Assembly: GCA_002722245.1 (NCBI GenBank)
Contig: PBLA01000028.1
Span: forward strand, 58,892-122,891
DNA length: 64,000 nucleotides
Direction of reading: 5' to 3'
DNA from: Flavobacteriales bacterium
GTDB lineage: Bacteria > Bacteroidota > Bacteroidia > Flavobacteriales_C > GCA-002722245
In this document: in pieces, positions 45,589 through 55,285 of the stretch
How positions within the stretch are numbered: position 1 is the first letter of the stretch
Layout of the letters: each line of letters begins with the position of its first letter
The notes under the pieces: generated by a model
The model's input: only the letters and a program-made list of their open reading frames with translations
Database searches by the model: none
Told to the model about the DNA's origin: nothing
Position numbers and translations under genes: made by a program

Positions 45589-46264
45589 GTTTCTCTAATT
45601 GTACCTCTGATATGACTCCTTCTTCACATTTTAACACCCTACCTGGATATCTTTTCACAATATCCATATCATGTGTAGCCATAATAATTGCTGTCCCCCC
45701 TTTTGATATGGCAGATAATAAATTCATAATTTCCTGTGATGACTCAGGGTCTAGATTACCAGTAGGCTCATCCGCTAATATTACTTTTGGTGAGTTAATC
45801 ATTGCACGAGCTATTGCAACTTTTTGTTGCTGTCCACCCGACAGTTGGTGAGGATATTTATCTCCTATATTTTGTAAGTTAACTTGCTCTAGAGTTAAAT
45901 CTGCATGGCTCTTCATCGCTTTCTTATCTTTCCACCCTGTAGCCTCCATGGTAAACATTAAATTATCTAAAACGCTTCTATCCGGCAATAATTGAAAGTC
46001 TTGAAATATAATACCCAGTTGTCTTCGAAGTTTATGTACTTTGCTGTATTTCAATTTATTGAGATTTAGCCCAACGATTTCCCCCTCTCCTTCTGCTATA
46101 TCCATTTCTTTATAAAGGACTTTCAAAATCGAACTTTTCCCACTTCCTGTTTTCCCAATTAAATAGACAAATTCTCCTTTTTGAACGTCAATATTAACAC
46201 CGTTTAAAATTTGCTTCTTCCTATGAAAGGCCTTTATATCTTTTAGCTCAACGAGTTTTTCCAT
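45581..46264 (-). CDS. ftsE: FtsE-like ABC transporter ATPase
   Basis: 227 residues, single ABC ATPase domain. Walker [10 protein letters not shown] (about 37-45), signature [14 protein letters not shown], Walker [14 protein letters not shown]-loop ATHD. The N-terminal alpha and the DEPTGNLD form is typical of FtsE and related short ABC ATPases. FtsE with FtsX activates cell-wall hydrolases in division; no ftsX is adjacent in the window, so the assignment to FtsE is probable but not proven. 58 bases after murB. Confidence 0.82.
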   Translation of the reverse strand: MEKLVELKDIKAFHRKKQILNGVNIDVQKGEFVYLIGKTGSGKSSILKVLYKEMDIAEGEGEIVGLNLNKLKYSKVHKLRRQLGIIFQDFQLLPDRSVLDNLMFTMEATGWKDKKAMKSHADLTLEQVNLQNIGDKYPHQLSGGQQQKVAIARAMINSPKVILADEPTGNLDPESSQEIMNLLSAISKGGTAIIMATHDMDIVKRYPGRVLKCEEGVISEVQLEKHE

Positions 46265-46322
46265 AATCCTTTATTCATTGTATTATTTTACCATATCCTA
46301 TTTTGTAAAAAAATAGAACTCT

Positions 46323-47336
46323 CTAATAAATATTCACTTCACGCTCCAAAGAGACGCCAAACTTTTCATGTATTGAATTCAGAATTTCTTCCGATAAATT
46401 ATAAATTTCTTTCCCTTTAGCCCCTCCGTAATTTACAAGAACAAGCGCTTGTTTCTTATGAACTCCGTAATTCCCTCGAGTAACCCCTTTCCAGCCCGCT
46501 TGATCAATTAACCAGCCTGCTGCTAATTTCATTTTCCCCTCTCCTGCAGAGTAGGCAACTACCTCCGGAAACTGCCCTTTAATCTTGTTATATATTGCTT
46601 GATCTACAATAGGATTTTTAAAAAAACTACCAGAATTACCAATTTCTTTAGGATCTGGTAATTTAGATTGTCGAATAGCAATTACAGCATTACTTACCGC
46701 ACGTGCACTAAGGGATTTTACTCCCATCTGTTCTAACTCCTGTTCAATCGCGCCATAAGAGATGTTGAAATGATTGTCTTTTGACAATTGAAAGGTTACT
46801 CTTGAAATTAAATATTCCCCTTTCAATTTATTTTTAAAAATGCTGTCGCGATAGCCAAAATTACAATCGCTCCCGTTAAAATAATGTATTTCACCAGTCT
46901 GCAAATGAATCGCTTCTAATTCATGAAAAACTGTTTCAACTTCAACACCATATGCTCCAATATTTTGCATAGGACTAGCCCCTACACTTCCAGGTATTAA
47001 ACTTAAGTTTTCCACACCATTCCATCCATGTTCAATACAATAAAGAACAAACTCATGCCATACTACGCCACCACCAACACGCACAACAACGGATGATGGA
47101 GTCTCCTCTATTACTTCAACACCTTGAATATGATTCCGCAAAACAATCCCGTCAAAGTCTTTTGTAAACAAAACATTTGAACCACCACCAAGAATCAAGT
47201 TATCATGTTTACGAAATTCATCAGATTGAATAACATTCCTTACCTGATCTTCATTTTCTGCCTGGGCAAATAGCTTTGCAGCCACTTTAACACCGAAGGT
47301 GTTAAAAGTCTGAAGAGAAACATTCTTTTTAATCAT
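46323..47336 (-). CDS. murB: UDP-N-acetylenolpyruvoylglucosamine reductase
   Basis: 337 residues, the long form with the extra C-terminal region as in Gram-negative MurB. It reduces UDP-GlcNAc-enolpyruvate to UDP-MurNAc with FAD and NADPH. FAD-binding GGGSNVLF and the SLIPGSVGASPMQNIGAYGVE region are seen; the catalytic Ser region is NSGSFFKNP and KLAAGWLIDQAGWKG lies near the C-terminus. Part of the run downstream of the antiporter gene (85-base gap). Confidence 0.95.
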   Translation of the reverse strand: MIKKNVSLQTFNTFGVKVAAKLFAQAENEDQVRNVIQSDEFRKHDNLILGGGSNVLFTKDFDGIVLRNHIQGVEVIEETPSSVVVRVGGGVVWHEFVLYCIEHGWNGVENLSLIPGSVGASPMQNIGAYGVEVETVFHELEAIHLQTGEIHYFNGSDCNFGYRDSIFKNKLKGEYLISRVTFQLSKDNHFNISYGAIEQELEQMGVKSLSARAVSNAVIAIRQSKLPDPKEIGNSGSFFKNPIVDQAIYNKIKGQFPEVVAYSAGEGKMKLAAGWLIDQAGWKGVTRGNYGVHKKQALVLVNYGGAKGKEIYNLSEEILNSIHEKFGVSLEREVNIY

Positions 47337-47421
47337 ACATTAAAAATAACAATGTCACTTAACGAATATAAAGTGCATTAAATAAACTCTCCACAATTAG
47401 ATTGTTAATTAGAGCGTAAAA

Positions 47422-49383
47422 TTAGGTTGGACCAAACATTAATTCAACTTTATCAATGCTTTCCTGGGATCCAAGAATAGTGACAATATCACCAACACGT
47501 AAACGGGTATAACCATGGGTGATCATCATTTGATCGTTACGTGATATCGATAAAATCAAAATATCCGAAGGTAATCTTAAATCTCTTAGGGCGAGTCCCT
47601 GTATAGTGGAATCTCGTATTTCAACATCTATAGCATCTTGATCGCTTTCCATCCCTAAAAGAATGCTTGTTGCATTTGGACTTCGAACAAAGTGATCCAT
47701 TAAATTCACCATAGCTGATGAGGGATCTACAACTAAGGCATCCAGTTCTTTAAATTTCTTAGCGTAATAACGATCTCCGCTGGCTCTCACCACCACCTCT
47801 TTTGTACCAATTTCCTCATAAATTAATTCGCACCATTTGAAATTTTCCCGATCGGAAAGCATTAATACGATTGTATCAGCTGCTTGAGGATCCAGTTTAT
47901 TTAAACAGTCAAGCGAAATCGAATCCATAAAAGCAATTTCAATATCCTCTACCGATTCAATTTCATCTTCTTTTTTCATTGCTGCGATTTTTACTCCCCA
48001 ACCATTGTTTTTTAATTGACGAGCCAAAGCCAGACTCATAGGTTCAAAACCAAAAATTATTGCATCATTATGCCCATCAAATACAGGAGCATCGTGTTTT
48101 TCATGGGTTTCCTCAACTCGATGGAGAGCGTACTTAAATAAAGGTGGACCGATCACTTGATTCAATACTATAACCCCTACGATTATCGTTTCAAACTGAA
48201 CACCAAAATCAGGAAATGTATGTTTAATAAGTGTTGCTAAACCTAATCCAACTCCTGCTTGTGTCACGTAAGGCATCCAGTTAATATGACGAAACCTCCA
48301 AGGATCTCCAGCAATTGTACCACCAACATATCCAGATACAACCATTCCTAAAAGTCGAACAAAAAAGAAGATAATTGCCACGCCAAAAACATCTATTAAC
48401 ACATCAATAGCTAAACTTGCTCCAGTTAAAGTGAAGAAGACCACATATACGACGGGTCCTGTTTCATGCAACAATTCGATGAACTCAGGCCTTGAGGTTG
48501 AATAATTTGTAACATAATAGGAGGCCAGAATACATATTAATAGTGGTTCTACGTAAAATTTATGCCCTAAGATATGGGGCTGCTCAGTAAAGTGTCCTAA
48601 CCAATTTGCAAATAAATACACACTATACCCCAAGGCAATCAGACATGAAACCTTGAGGTATTTATTCATTTTAAATGTGAAAAACCATTTAATAAACACA
48701 CCTATAATTCGTCCTAAACCAAAGGAAACAATCAATTCAACAGCCAGGAAGCCTAAAGAAACTAAACTCAATGGCTCTCCACTTAGAAAGGTATTTGCGA
48801 GCGCGAAACATACCGCAAAAACGATAATCACAAGTACATCTGTAACTACAGTTACTCCAATAGCAGTTTGAGTAAAAGGTCCTTTCGCTCTCAATTCATT
48901 GATTACTGCGATTGCAGATGACGGTGAACGAGCTACAAAGATAGTCGCCATTAAAATAGCCACAGCCATTTTTGCCTTAAATCCCATATTTGACATAAAT
49001 GGAATGTAATCGCTTACCAAAAAGACTCCTAAAACACCTAGAGAAAATGTTATGACCAACTGACCTAGCGTATTCCATAGTATACTTTTAAATTGCCCTC
49101 GAATCTCTTTAAGGTATAACTCAGAACCAGCTGCAAACGCGATAAAAGCTAATGATATTTCATTCAAAAAATTTAGATTTTCTGTATTTGTTTTTGGTAT
49201 GAGCTGAAAACAAAAAGGGCCTGCAAATATTCCTGCTAAAAGCAGCCCCGTTATAAGCGGGAACTTTATTTTGGCAAAGAATTTTGAAATATGATTTGCA
49301 GAAAGTGCGATAATCAAAAAACCACCGAGAGCAATTATTGTTTCTTTACTAAAATCCAAAAGCTTAACCTTTAACCCATTCAA
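47422..49383 (-). CDS. Kef-type cation:proton antiporter with TrkA domains
   Basis: 653 residues. About 12 membrane segments in residues 15-400 (Na_H_Exchanger fold, with ARSPSSAIAVI and the conserved TDVLVI region). A Rossmann-type RCK/TrkA_N domain follows (DAIIFGFEPMSLALARQLKNN near 430) and a TrkA_C domain ends the protein (LRVGDIVTILGSQESIDKVE). It should exchange K+ or Na+ for protons at the inner membrane and be gated by ligand or nucleotide. It overlaps the upstream gene by about 20 bases. Confidence 0.93.
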   Translation of the reverse strand: MNGLKVKLLDFSKETIIALGGFLIIALSANHISKFFAKIKFPLITGLLLAGIFAGPFCFQLIPKTNTENLNFLNEISLAFIAFAAGSELYLKEIRGQFKSILWNTLGQLVITFSLGVLGVFLVSDYIPFMSNMGFKAKMAVAILMATIFVARSPSSAIAVINELRAKGPFTQTAIGVTVVTDVLVIIVFAVCFALANTFLSGEPLSLVSLGFLAVELIVSFGLGRIIGVFIKWFFTFKMNKYLKVSCLIALGYSVYLFANWLGHFTEQPHILGHKFYVEPLLICILASYYVTNYSTSRPEFIELLHETGPVVYVVFFTLTGASLAIDVLIDVFGVAIIFFFVRLLGMVVSGYVGGTIAGDPWRFRHINWMPYVTQAGVGLGLATLIKHTFPDFGVQFETIIVGVIVLNQVIGPPLFKYALHRVEETHEKHDAPVFDGHNDAIIFGFEPMSLALARQLKNNGWGVKIAAMKKEDEIESVEDIEIAFMDSISLDCLNKLDPQAADTIVLMLSDRENFKWCELIYEEIGTKEVVVRASGDRYYAKKFKELDALVVDPSSAMVNLMDHFVRSPNATSILLGMESDQDAIDVEIRDSTIQGLALRDLRLPSDILILSISRNDQMMITHGYTRLRVGDIVTILGSQESIDKVELMFGPT

Positions 49384-50884
49384 CAGTCACTAATTCCATC
49401 AGTGTTTGGTAATAATCTTTACCATATATTTTGCTTTTCAAATAAGAATAAAAGGCCATTGCTTGAATATTTTCTCGCTTAAAAGGTGTGAATTCAAATT
49501 TTTCAAGTTCGTTTTCCATTCCTTTAAACCCTCCTTTATTCATTGAAGCGTTAATAACGTTTAAAAACACATTTAAGTTTTTATAGTTTGAATTTAATTT
49601 AACGACTTCCTTGATAATTCTTTTTAGTGATCTCATTCGGTTAATGACTAAATCAACCTTGCCAAACTCCAAAAAATAAAGCATCTCAATCATTTGAAAC
49701 TTAACCCTAAATTCGAGTCCTTTTTTCTTTTGAAGCCACTGAGCTGAATGTTTTATAGACAATAGTACTTGATTCCCTTTTGAGAAATTACCCGATGCAA
49801 AGTAGGAAGTGATTAAATTTAATTTTCTGTCCAAATCATGCAGTACATTTTTTTCAAAAGGCGTACCCTTTTCATGAAGCAGCAGGCGCTGTATTGCTTC
49901 ATTGAGTTTATTGTCGTAAAAATCACAAGCCCATTTTAATAATTCAACTTTACAATACAAATCTTCTTTTTTTGATTTGAGTAAATTGCCCTTTTCCAAA
50001 TCAACCTCTTTAAGAATCTCTTTTGCTTTTGAAATCTTTTTGAGTCGATATAAGGCATGTGCATAGAAGTAAACCAACTCCCAATATTCATAGCTAAAAG
50101 CATGACCGCCCTCTTTTTTATCAATTTTTTTTAGCCGAGTTTTTAAAAAGGATTCCACTCCATGATAATCCTTAGAAACAAGGGAACTACTTCGAATGAT
50201 TTTTGTTATGTAGTTAAGGTTTTCAATGGAATGAAAATCCTTCTTTTTCAATTCAAGCCCATCGGTAACATCTTTTATGATATTATCAATATTGATTTCT
50301 TTTAACTGTAACTTATACTGTTCAATTTTTCTTTTGATAATGCTTAAAGCTAATTTTAAACGGTGCTCCTTCTCTGCTTTATTGTTTGCGGCAACATATA
50401 ACTTGTAAATATCATTGAACTTTTCTGGTCCGCTATAATCTTCCCAATGTTCCAACCACAACATATAAATTTGAGACTGTAACAGATAATTATCCTTTTT
50501 CAATTCACTTCTACAAGCCCGTTTTAAATATTGCCATCCTGGCTCATATGCGTGCCTTTGAAAAAGGTATTCAGCCAATCTTAACAACCCCTCTGAAGTG
50601 TAATGCGTCGCCCCCTTTTTTTCATTTATTTCCTTTAATGAAATATAATCAATCAGGTGACCCAACAACCTCTTCCTTAAGGCATGATATGCCTCTTTTT
50701 CATTTTTACCACTATACAAAACCTCAAACGCCTCCTCTTGAGATAATTTAACCGGGTCAATTAATCGATGAAATAAATCCAGATCTTTTCTTTCCTCCCT
50801 TACACGAAAACGATTAATGAAATGTTCGAATCCTTTTCGCTCTTCCTCGTTAAACGTTTGTACAATAAAATGAAGTTTATCCAT
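49364..50884 (-). CDS. Helical-repeat protein of unknown function
   Basis: 506 residues, almost all alpha helix with regular TPR-like or SHNi-type pairs: ALRKRLLGHLIDYI, AEYLFQRHAYEPGWQYLKRA, ELVYFYAHALYRLKKISKAKEILKEV. No signal peptide or membrane segment, so cytoplasmic. No catalytic motif. First gene of the long minus-strand run containing the antiporter and murB. It is divergent from psd, whose real start is 183 bases away. No family name is certain. Confidence 0.72.
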   Translation of the reverse strand: MDKLHFIVQTFNEEERKGFEHFINRFRVREERKDLDLFHRLIDPVKLSQEEAFEVLYSGKNEKEAYHALRKRLLGHLIDYISLKEINEKKGATHYTSEGLLRLAEYLFQRHAYEPGWQYLKRACRSELKKDNYLLQSQIYMLWLEHWEDYSGPEKFNDIYKLYVAANNKAEKEHRLKLALSIIKRKIEQYKLQLKEINIDNIIKDVTDGLELKKKDFHSIENLNYITKIIRSSSLVSKDYHGVESFLKTRLKKIDKKEGGHAFSYEYWELVYFYAHALYRLKKISKAKEILKEVDLEKGNLLKSKKEDLYCKVELLKWACDFYDNKLNEAIQRLLLHEKGTPFEKNVLHDLDRKLNLITSYFASGNFSKGNQVLLSIKHSAQWLQKKKGLEFRVKFQMIEMLYFLEFGKVDLVINRMRSLKRIIKEVVKLNSNYKNLNVFLNVINASMNKGGFKGMENELEKFEFTPFKRENIQAMAFYSYLKSKIYGKDYYQTLMELVTVEWVKG

Positions 50885-51012
50885 GAAAAAAATCAGTATG
50901 AGGGCAAATGTATTAATATTAAGAGCCCGTTTTTGAGTTTTCCAAAATCGATTTTTAACATTTTTATCAACCGTTCATCGTATTCCTTATGGATTTTACA
51001 ATTCAAAATTAT

Positions 51013-51020
51013 TATCTTCG
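51013..51020 (+). promoter_or_regulatory. Possible -7 element for psd
   Basis: TATCTTCG fits the TAnnTTTG form with one difference, 48 bases before the ATG. A clear -33 element is absent, so this is a weak call. Confidence 0.3.
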
Positions 51021-51067
51021 CGTTGCTTTTGTTTTCTCGTATAGAGACAGTTTGTAAAGAAAATTAT

Positions 51068-51877
51068 ATGGCCGTAGCTAAATTAATTATTAAAAGAAGC
51101 GTTTTCAGCTTTATTTCAATATACGTTTGGGGAATCATGCCAGGGAGAACCCAACGTTGGATCAGTAGGATTTATGCAGACCTTTACAATAAAAATTGGT
51201 CTAAAAAATTAATTAAACCCTACTGCAAAGCGCACTATAAAGACCCAAATTATTTAGATCAATTCGTTCCTGCGAGCGGGGCAGAAACCTACAAAAACTT
51301 CCAAGATTTCTTTACGAGGCTTTGGAAAGTTCCACCCACAATCGAAACAAATCACGTTTGGGCCTGTGAGGGGTTACTTTGTGAGTACGGAAAAATAGAT
51401 GAATTAAATTTGGTTCGTGTTAAGGGACAAAAAAGACACCTAAGAACCATATTTGGTGATGCAGGAAAAGATATTCCTGAAGACTATTTCTTTTCTAATG
51501 TCTTTTTGCACAACAACAATTACCACAGGATTCACGCACCAATTAACGGAGAAATCACCCGAATTGAACATATCCCTGGAGACTTAGTATTATTAAGACC
51601 CTGGGCTTATAAAAACCCTTCATTACCTGCGTTGAGAAATGAGCGAATCAATGTAGATATTAAGGATAATCATGGTAGAACTTGGTATTTATCCATTGTT
51701 GGCGGCCCTGGTGTTGGTGCAATCGTTTTAGGTGGAGAAACAACCATTGGTTCTAGCGTTGAAATCGGGAATGAAATTGCCACGTTCTTGCTTGGTTCCA
51801 CGTGTTGTATAGCGAGCCCAGAACCAGTAACAAACAACAAGGTTGGTGATCAAGTCTTTATGGGAGATCCGATCTAA
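51068..51877 (+). CDS. psd: Phosphatidylserine decarboxylase
   Basis: 269 residues from the ATG at 51068. The frame is open further upstream, but that stretch overlaps the divergent gene and has no family similarity. The enzyme makes phosphatidylethanolamine, the main membrane lipid. The pyruvoyl-forming motif LGST is in FLLGSTCC near the C-terminus, where self-cleavage makes the pyruvoyl group, and NNYHRIHAPINGEI is the usual second motif. LysE follows by eight bases. The pssA partner is not in the window. Confidence 0.92.
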   Translation: MAVAKLIIKRSVFSFISIYVWGIMPGRTQRWISRIYADLYNKNWSKKLIKPYCKAHYKDPNYLDQFVPASGAETYKNFQDFFTRLWKVPPTIETNHVWACEGLLCEYGKIDELNLVRVKGQKRHLRTIFGDAGKDIPEDYFFSNVFLHNNNYHRIHAPINGEITRIEHIPGDLVLLRPWAYKNPSLPALRNERINVDIKDNHGRTWYLSIVGGPGVGAIVLGGETTIGSSVEIGNEIATFLLGSTCCIASPEPVTNNKVGDQVFMGDPI

Positions 51878-51885
51878 GAACCTTC

Positions 51886-52608
51886 ATGGACTATTTCTAT
51901 TTTTTAGGATTCATACTCAGTATAGGAATTGGATTTGGTATTATATCATCTACTCCTCTTGGCCCTATAAATCTTCTTGTTGCTGAGAACTACTTAAGTG
52001 TCCGAAAAGTAAAAATCATACCTTTTCTTTCGGGAGTAATTATAGTAGATGCCATATTTGGCTATCTTACTTTCTGGGGTTTTGATAAATTCTTAAGTGA
52101 TTATACACTCGTTGGTACTGGTATTGGAATTTTTGGTGGTTTGGCCATTGTGTTCCTTGGTATTATAGGAATAGTTCAGCAGCTCCAAGGAAAACACAAT
52201 CCTGATAAAAAAATAAAAATTAAGAAAAGTATCTTTTTAAAATCCTCTACAGCTAGCTTTACCAAAGGTTTTATTCTATGCGGATCCAACCCTGGTTTTA
52301 TTGCTTTTTGGGGATGGGTGGCTTACAATGCTAAAACATGGACAGGAGAAATGTTTCCTGCATTTGATATTCACTATTTCAATTTATTGATCTTCCCGAT
52401 AGGTATAATTATTGGAGACGCACTATGGTTTGGAATCTTTACATTACTCTTAAAAAAAGGTGCTCGGCGATATAGCGGAAGTTTAATTGATAAAATAAGA
52501 GTTTTTATTTCTTGGGGGTTGGTAGCTTTAGGGATTTTCACACTTGTTGCATCAATTAATCCTACAACAAAAAAAACGTATCACACAGATAAAGAGTTGA
52601 TTAAATAA
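51886..52608 (+). CDS. LysE-family exporter
   Basis: 240 residues with about six membrane segments. The N-terminal SSTPLGPINLLVAENYL is the LysE/RhtB signature. The middle has CGSNPGFIAFWGWVA and the C-terminus a long hydrophobic stretch. The family exports amino acids or homologous metabolites from the cytoplasm; the substrate cannot be read. It follows psd by eight bases on the same strand and converges on the TraB gene. Confidence 0.9.
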   Translation: MDYFYFLGFILSIGIGFGIISSTPLGPINLLVAENYLSVRKVKIIPFLSGVIIVDAIFGYLTFWGFDKFLSDYTLVGTGIGIFGGLAIVFLGIIGIVQQLQGKHNPDKKIKIKKSIFLKSSTASFTKGFILCGSNPGFIAFWGWVAYNAKTWTGEMFPAFDIHYFNLLIFPIGIIIGDALWFGIFTLLLKKGARRYSGSLIDKIRVFISWGLVALGIFTLVASINPTTKKTYHTDKELIK

Positions 52609-52626
52609 TCATTCTTAACTCGAGGC

Positions 52627-52641
52627 GCCTCATACAGAGGC
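52627..52641. repeat. Short GC-rich hairpin between convergent genes
   Basis: gcctc (52627-52631) and gaggc (52637-52641) pair around five bases in an AT-rich gap between lysE-like and TraB genes. No T run, so a terminator is doubtful. Confidence 0.3.
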
Positions 52642-52668
52642 ATAAAGCGATCTATTGATTTCTTCAAT

Positions 52669-53511
52669 TTATTCCTTAAGAAGTGGCTCCAAGTGATACC
52701 CTTTCTTCCGAAGAAGTTCTATAATTCCGTCCTCTCCACACAAATGAACAGCACCCACACACACCAACACAGACTGTTTATTCATTATTCCTGGTAACTT
52801 TTCAACCATTTTAAGATTTCGCGAATCATTCAGTAACTCTTTATTTAAGTACTCTTCTTCCTCAAGATCATCTAGAAACGTTGAAATTCCTTTTAAATCC
52901 TGTAGGGTATACACAGAATCCAGTTGGCGCAGACTATTTGTTAAACTGTCTAAATTTGCGAGCGATTCCCACAATTCTTTTTTCTGAAGATCTATAGGCA
53001 TACTCATAAGTAAATCGGATTGCATTCTAATTGTTTCCAATGCAAAAACAGTCTTATCCATCTTTTTAAAATCATTTTGTAACAATTGATCAATTGCCCC
53101 TGCTGTGTCAGGAGGATAAATAAATGTTAATAACATTGTGGTCAAAGCAATTGGCTTCATTGTATTTACCATCATAGAAGTAATCCCATGCCTTTTGAAA
53201 TAATCATAAATCACTTCTTGCTCCTCCTGACTATACAAATCCATTACACGATTGCCTGAATTGGCCATCATTGCCTTTGCAATGTAGAGAAGCGAATCCT
53301 CTTGCAATTTAATTTCAAAAACCCCTGCTTCCACCTTTTTCTTTATTTCATGGACCAGAGGGTTTACATAAAAAAACTTTTTATTGGACAAATGAATTGT
53401 TCCATATATATAGGAAGTATCCTTAATTCCCTTCCCTGTAATTCGCCATAAAATTGAGTTTTGGCCAACGGTTACTCCTCCCAAAAAAACAAAAATCACT
53501 ATCCATTTCAT
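52669..53511 (-). CDS. TraB/GumN family protein
   Basis: 280 residues with an N-terminal hydrophobic segment (signal peptide or anchor). Motifs GTIHLSN near the N-terminus and VLVCVGAVHLCGEDGIIELL at the C-terminus are the two conserved His-containing blocks of TraB/GumN (GxxH pair). Family activity is unresolved, with metalloprotease suggested for relatives. Its start overlaps the stop of the LolA-like gene by one base. Confidence 0.87.
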   Translation of the reverse strand: MKWIVIFVFLGGVTVGQNSILWRITGKGIKDTSYIYGTIHLSNKKFFYVNPLVHEIKKKVEAGVFEIKLQEDSLLYIAKAMMANSGNRVMDLYSQEEQEVIYDYFKRHGITSMMVNTMKPIALTTMLLTFIYPPDTAGAIDQLLQNDFKKMDKTVFALETIRMQSDLLMSMPIDLQKKELWESLANLDSLTNSLRQLDSVYTLQDLKGISTFLDDLEEEEYLNKELLNDSRNLKMVEKLPGIMNKQSVLVCVGAVHLCGEDGIIELLRKKGYHLEPLLKE

Positions 53512-54260
53512 TATTTTAATCTTTTCATATTTTGCTTAGAAAAAAATGCATTATCAAACTGAACATTCACGTTAAGCTCCTCGATGGTCATAATTGTTTT
53601 ATGACCAACTTTTGCCACAGGAACCATCTCCAATTGTGTTGCTATTTTAACCCCATTCATCAATTTAATATTGAAAGACCTTAATATCATAACTAAATCA
53701 CCATCCTCATCATACCGCTCATTCCGTATCGTTATAAAATCTTTTTGGTCAACAAAAATCTTAATCTTACCCCATATAACATTTGAACCTTCATTGGGAA
53801 TAAGCTCAATTTGAAAACAAACTATATCATCAATAACAGTATCCTTTAAAAGAGTATAAGTAAAATCATCCACTTTACTGGACTCCTTAACTAAATCATC
53901 ATTCGTTAAATCAGTCCCCATCCAACTTTGAGACATTGCGGCTGGTGGAAGCTTTGTAATTCGATTAAACTTTGGAATAAAATTCCAAACTTGTTTGTCC
54001 GCCTTTAAAAATACACTCCCTTGATCACGAGCTGGCTCCGTGATTAAAATCATACTGTAAGAAGTGCCCTTTACCCAAGACTTTAATTGCATTGTTCTGC
54101 TCCAATTCGGACGAACAATCTCCATTTTAATTTCCGTGTAAGCCTGTTCACCTCCTCGCAATTTATCTTCTGACTTTTTAATAATTTCACGCGGAGAAAT
54201 AACCTGTGCATTTCCAGTCACAAAAAGGAAGAAACAAAAAGTAATAGAAAACAATTTCAT
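53511..54260 (-). CDS. LolA-like outer-membrane lipoprotein-sorting protein
   Basis: 249 residues with a signal peptide (FSITFCFFLFVTGNAQ). The body is a beta half-barrel type with REIIKKSEDKLRGGEQAYTE, WSRTMQLKSWVKGT and SQSWMGTDLTNDDLV, the last a hallmark of the LolA_like (outer-membrane lipoprotein-sorting) group in Bacteroidota. It may carry lipids or lipoproteins across the periplasm. Shares a transcript with the TraB gene that follows. Confidence 0.87.
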   Translation of the reverse strand: MKLFSITFCFFLFVTGNAQVISPREIIKKSEDKLRGGEQAYTEIKMEIVRPNWSRTMQLKSWVKGTSYSMILITEPARDQGSVFLKADKQVWNFIPKFNRITKLPPAAMSQSWMGTDLTNDDLVKESSKVDDFTYTLLKDTVIDDIVCFQIELIPNEGSNVIWGKIKIFVDQKDFITIRNERYDEDGDLVMILRSFNIKLMNGVKIATQLEMVPVAKVGHKTIMTIEELNVNVQFDNAFFSKQNMKRLK

Positions 54261-54299
54261 ACTTTATCTTTTGTTCAAAATTCATGCTAAAAAATGATT

Positions 54300-54327
54300 T
54301 ATCAAATACCTTTGAAACAATTTGATA
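54300..54327. repeat. Inverted repeat around the IMPase promoter
   Basis: tatcaaat (54300-54307) and atttgata (54320-54327) are exact reverse complements around 12 bases, and the putative -7 box TACCTTTG (54307-54314) lies between them. A regulator binding here could block transcription. Confidence 0.5.
54307..54314 (+). promoter_or_regulatory. -7 element of the inositol-phosphatase gene
   Basis: TACCTTTG is an exact TAnnTTTG element, 62 bases before the ATG at 54377. No matching -33 TTTG is seen, so the call relies on the -7 box alone. Confidence 0.45.
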
Positions 54328-54376
54328 CATTAATCATTTAAAATCAGGTGTCTTTTTCAATTTAAATCACAATAAA

Positions 54377-55168
54377 ATGGAATTAAACTTAATCACAGAA
54401 CACGTTTGTAAAATAAGTAAAGAGGTCGGATTATTTATTAAAGAAGAATACAACAAGTTAAAAAAAGAAGATATCATCACCAAGAGTCAAAACTCGCTTG
54501 TAACCTATGTAGACAAAATGGCTGAAAAGAAAATTATTGACTTTCTTTCGAGATTAATTCCCGACTCTGGCTTTATTGCAGAAGAAAATACTTCTGTAAA
54601 AAGGAGCGAAACATATAATTGGATCATAGACCCTCTTGACGGCACAACTAATTTCATCCACGGAATACCAAATTACGCTGTAAGTATTGCTTTAATCCAC
54701 CAAAAAACAGTATTAGTTGGGGTTGTTTATGAACCAAATAGAGATGAACTTTTCTATGCTTGGCGACAAGGAGGTGCATTCCTCAATGAACGACCTATTC
54801 AAGTAAGCTCTACAAAAAAAATTACCAACGCATTGGTAGCCACAGGTTTCCCTTATTACGACTTTGAACGATTAGAGTCCTACATGAATGTTCTAAAATG
54901 GCTTATGCAAAACTCCAGAGGAATAAGAAGAATAGGCTCAGCAGCGATTGACCTAGCTTATGTAGCATGTGGAAGATTTGACGCATTTTACGAATATTCA
55001 CTTCAGCCTTGGGACGTAGCTGCAGGAGCATTAATCGTTATGGAAGCCGGGGGGTCTGTAAATGATTTTTCAGGAACAGAAAATTATCTGTTTGGTAAGG
55101 AAATAATGGCATCAAATAAAAAAATTGGCCCCAAATTACTTCAAGAAATTAAGCTTGCATTTCAGTAA
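54377..55168 (+). CDS. Inositol monophosphatase family protein
   Basis: 263 residues. Motifs: FIAEENTS (metal-binding Glu69/70), WIIDPLDGTTNF (metal-binding Asp85 and Asp88) and WDVAAGALIVMEAGG (third metal Asp) all intact. These lithium-sensitive Mg2+ phosphatases act on inositol phosphate or on related sugar phosphates or PAP, and the substrate cannot be told apart here. Monocistronic; an inverted repeat lies around its promoter. Confidence 0.94.
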   Translation: MELNLITEHVCKISKEVGLFIKEEYNKLKKEDIITKSQNSLVTYVDKMAEKKIIDFLSRLIPDSGFIAEENTSVKRSETYNWIIDPLDGTTNFIHGIPNYAVSIALIHQKTVLVGVVYEPNRDELFYAWRQGGAFLNERPIQVSSTKKITNALVATGFPYYDFERLESYMNVLKWLMQNSRGIRRIGSAAIDLAYVACGRFDAFYEYSLQPWDVAAGALIVMEAGGSVNDFSGTENYLFGKEIMASNKKIGPKLLQEIKLAFQ

Positions 55169-55285
55169 AATAGCAAAAAAGACACAAATCCTTAATACTT
55201 TTTTAACAACTAATTTGTTAATAACAAAAAATGTTTTTTTCACCCAACTCCTTAAAACTCACGTACTTTAAAAAAAAGCGAAGCT

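Noticed and set aside
50822..51067. Extension of the psd frame upstream of 51068
   Set aside because: It overlaps the divergent helical-repeat gene and has no PSD similarity; the family start is near 51068.
51795..51812. CACGTG-like half site resembling parS inside psd
   Set aside because: Only one half of the palindrome matches, and the bases are fixed by the LGST motif codons.
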